A stretch of 64,000 nt of DNA from Cupriavidus sp. BIS7 (GTDB taxonomy: Bacteria; Pseudomonadota; Gammaproteobacteria; Burkholderiales; Burkholderiaceae), in assembly GCF_000292345.1 (NCBI RefSeq), contig NZ_ALOU01000093.1:1-64000 (forward strand), read 5' to 3'. Both the position numbers and the translations under genes were made by a program. Below, in pieces: positions 63,560 to 64,000 of this stretch (positions within the stretch are counted from its first letter, which is position 1; each line of letters opens with the position of its first letter). The notes under the pieces were generated by a model. That model ran no database searches and was not told the DNA's origin. It worked only from the letters and a program-made list of their open reading frames with translations.

Positions 63560-64000
63560 ATGTCTAAAGCCCTCATCATCGCGGAAAAGCCATCGGTCGC
63601 CGCCGATATCGCGCGCGCCCTCGGGGGCTTTACCAAGCACGACGAGTACTTCGAGAACGATGACTACGTGCTGTCATCGGCCGTCGGTCACCTCGTGGAA
63701 ATCGCAGCGCCTGACGATTACGAGGTCAAGCGCGGCAAGTGGAGTTTCACCAACCTGCCGGTGATCCCCCCGCATTTCGACCTGCGCCCGATTGCCAAGA
63801 CCGAGTCGCGCCTCAAGGTGCTGAACCGCCTGATCAAGCGCAAGGACGTGACCGCGCTGATCAACGCCTGCGACGCGGGGCGCGAAGGGGAACTGATCTT
63901 TCGCCTGATCGCGCAACAGGCCAAGGCCAAGCAGCCGGTGCGCCGCCTGTGGCTGCAGTCGATGACCCAGCAGGCCATTCGTGACGGGTTTGCCGCACTG
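63560..64000 (+). CDS. topB: DNA topoisomerase III (5' part, runs off window)
   Basis: The first 147 residues of a type IA topoisomerase. The Toprim domain shows ALIIAEKPSVAADIA at the start and INACDAGREGELIFRLI with the metal-binding DxD-like acids; YFENDDYVLSSAVGHLVEI is typical of TopB. The active-site tyrosine lies beyond the window end. TopB resolves single-strand links between daughter chromosomes. The gap 63384-63559 shows nothing recognisable. Confidence 0.93.
   Translation, partial: MSKALIIAEKPSVAADIARALGGFTKHDEYFENDDYVLSSAVGHLVEIAAPDDYEVKRGKWSFTNLPVIPPHFDLRPIAKTESRLKVLNRLIKRKDVTALINACDAGREGELIFRLIAQQAKAKQPVRRLWLQSMTQQAIRDGFAAL

Overview
The window reads as a piece of a GC-rich betaproteobacterial chromosome of the Burkholderiaceae, most like Cupriavidus or Ralstonia. 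The signs are a tripartite tricarboxylate (TctC/TctB/TctA) transporter with a Bug-type receptor, the gene order def-fmt-htpX-rsmB-DUF4390-ntrY-ntrX with LysM protein-dprA-trx-topB running the other way, phhA/phhB with a divergent Lrp regulator, and many solitary LysR regulators. The species call is inference from gene content; no database was searched. There are no insertion sequences, prophage genes, rRNA or CRISPR arrays. One tRNA (Phe, GAA) is present.

Layout. 0.1-6 kb, minus strand: branched-chain amino-acid type ABC ATPases and binding protein, a GMC oxidoreductase and an alpha/beta hydrolase. 6.1-9.4 kb: a compact copper module, with copA-cueR on minus and copZ on plus, and two CueR-type operators between them. 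9.4-13.6 kb: OmpW porin, ornithine-cyclodeaminase-like enzyme, aldo/keto reductase and a divergent LysR. 13.6-22.5 kb, minus: a very large alpha-2-macroglobulin, a YhhN protein and penicillin-binding protein 1C, an envelope-defence and repair set. 22.6-27.1 kb: lrp, phhA-phhB (phenylalanine to tyrosine) and a two-component pair.

27.1-30 kb is the most unusual part. A SET-domain methyltransferase gene and an HU gene flank an 870-bp gene-free region. It holds ten GTATAC palindromes, three DnaA-box-like sites, a DnaA box followed by four CTA triplets (the pattern of a bacterial origin unwinding element), an AT-rich patch and a degenerate array with 19-20 bp spacing. A further DnaA box and a 12-bp-periodic set of five DnaA-like boxes follow HU. 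I propose an origin-like, DnaA-titrating or nucleoid-protein locus; this is inference.

30-41 kb: aquaporin, porin-like protein, Tat/lipoprotein TRAP receptor, a small AT-richer island with a toxin-44-like gene overlapping a probable immunity gene, RarD permease, SOS-controlled dinB, an MFS pump and a diguanylate cyclase. 41-48 kb: tctCBA, thioesterase, patatin-like protein and glutathione reductase. 47.8-52 kb: LysR divergent from an amidase-DUF3311-sodium symporter operon. 52-64 kb: tRNA-Phe, an NtrYX pair whose regulator lacks the AAA+ domain, then rRNA methylase, protease, formylation/deformylation, DprA and topoisomerase III genes. The last gene runs off the window.

A palindromic repeat family (CTCCCCTCTCCC...GGGAGAGGGGAG) occurs at least three times between genes.
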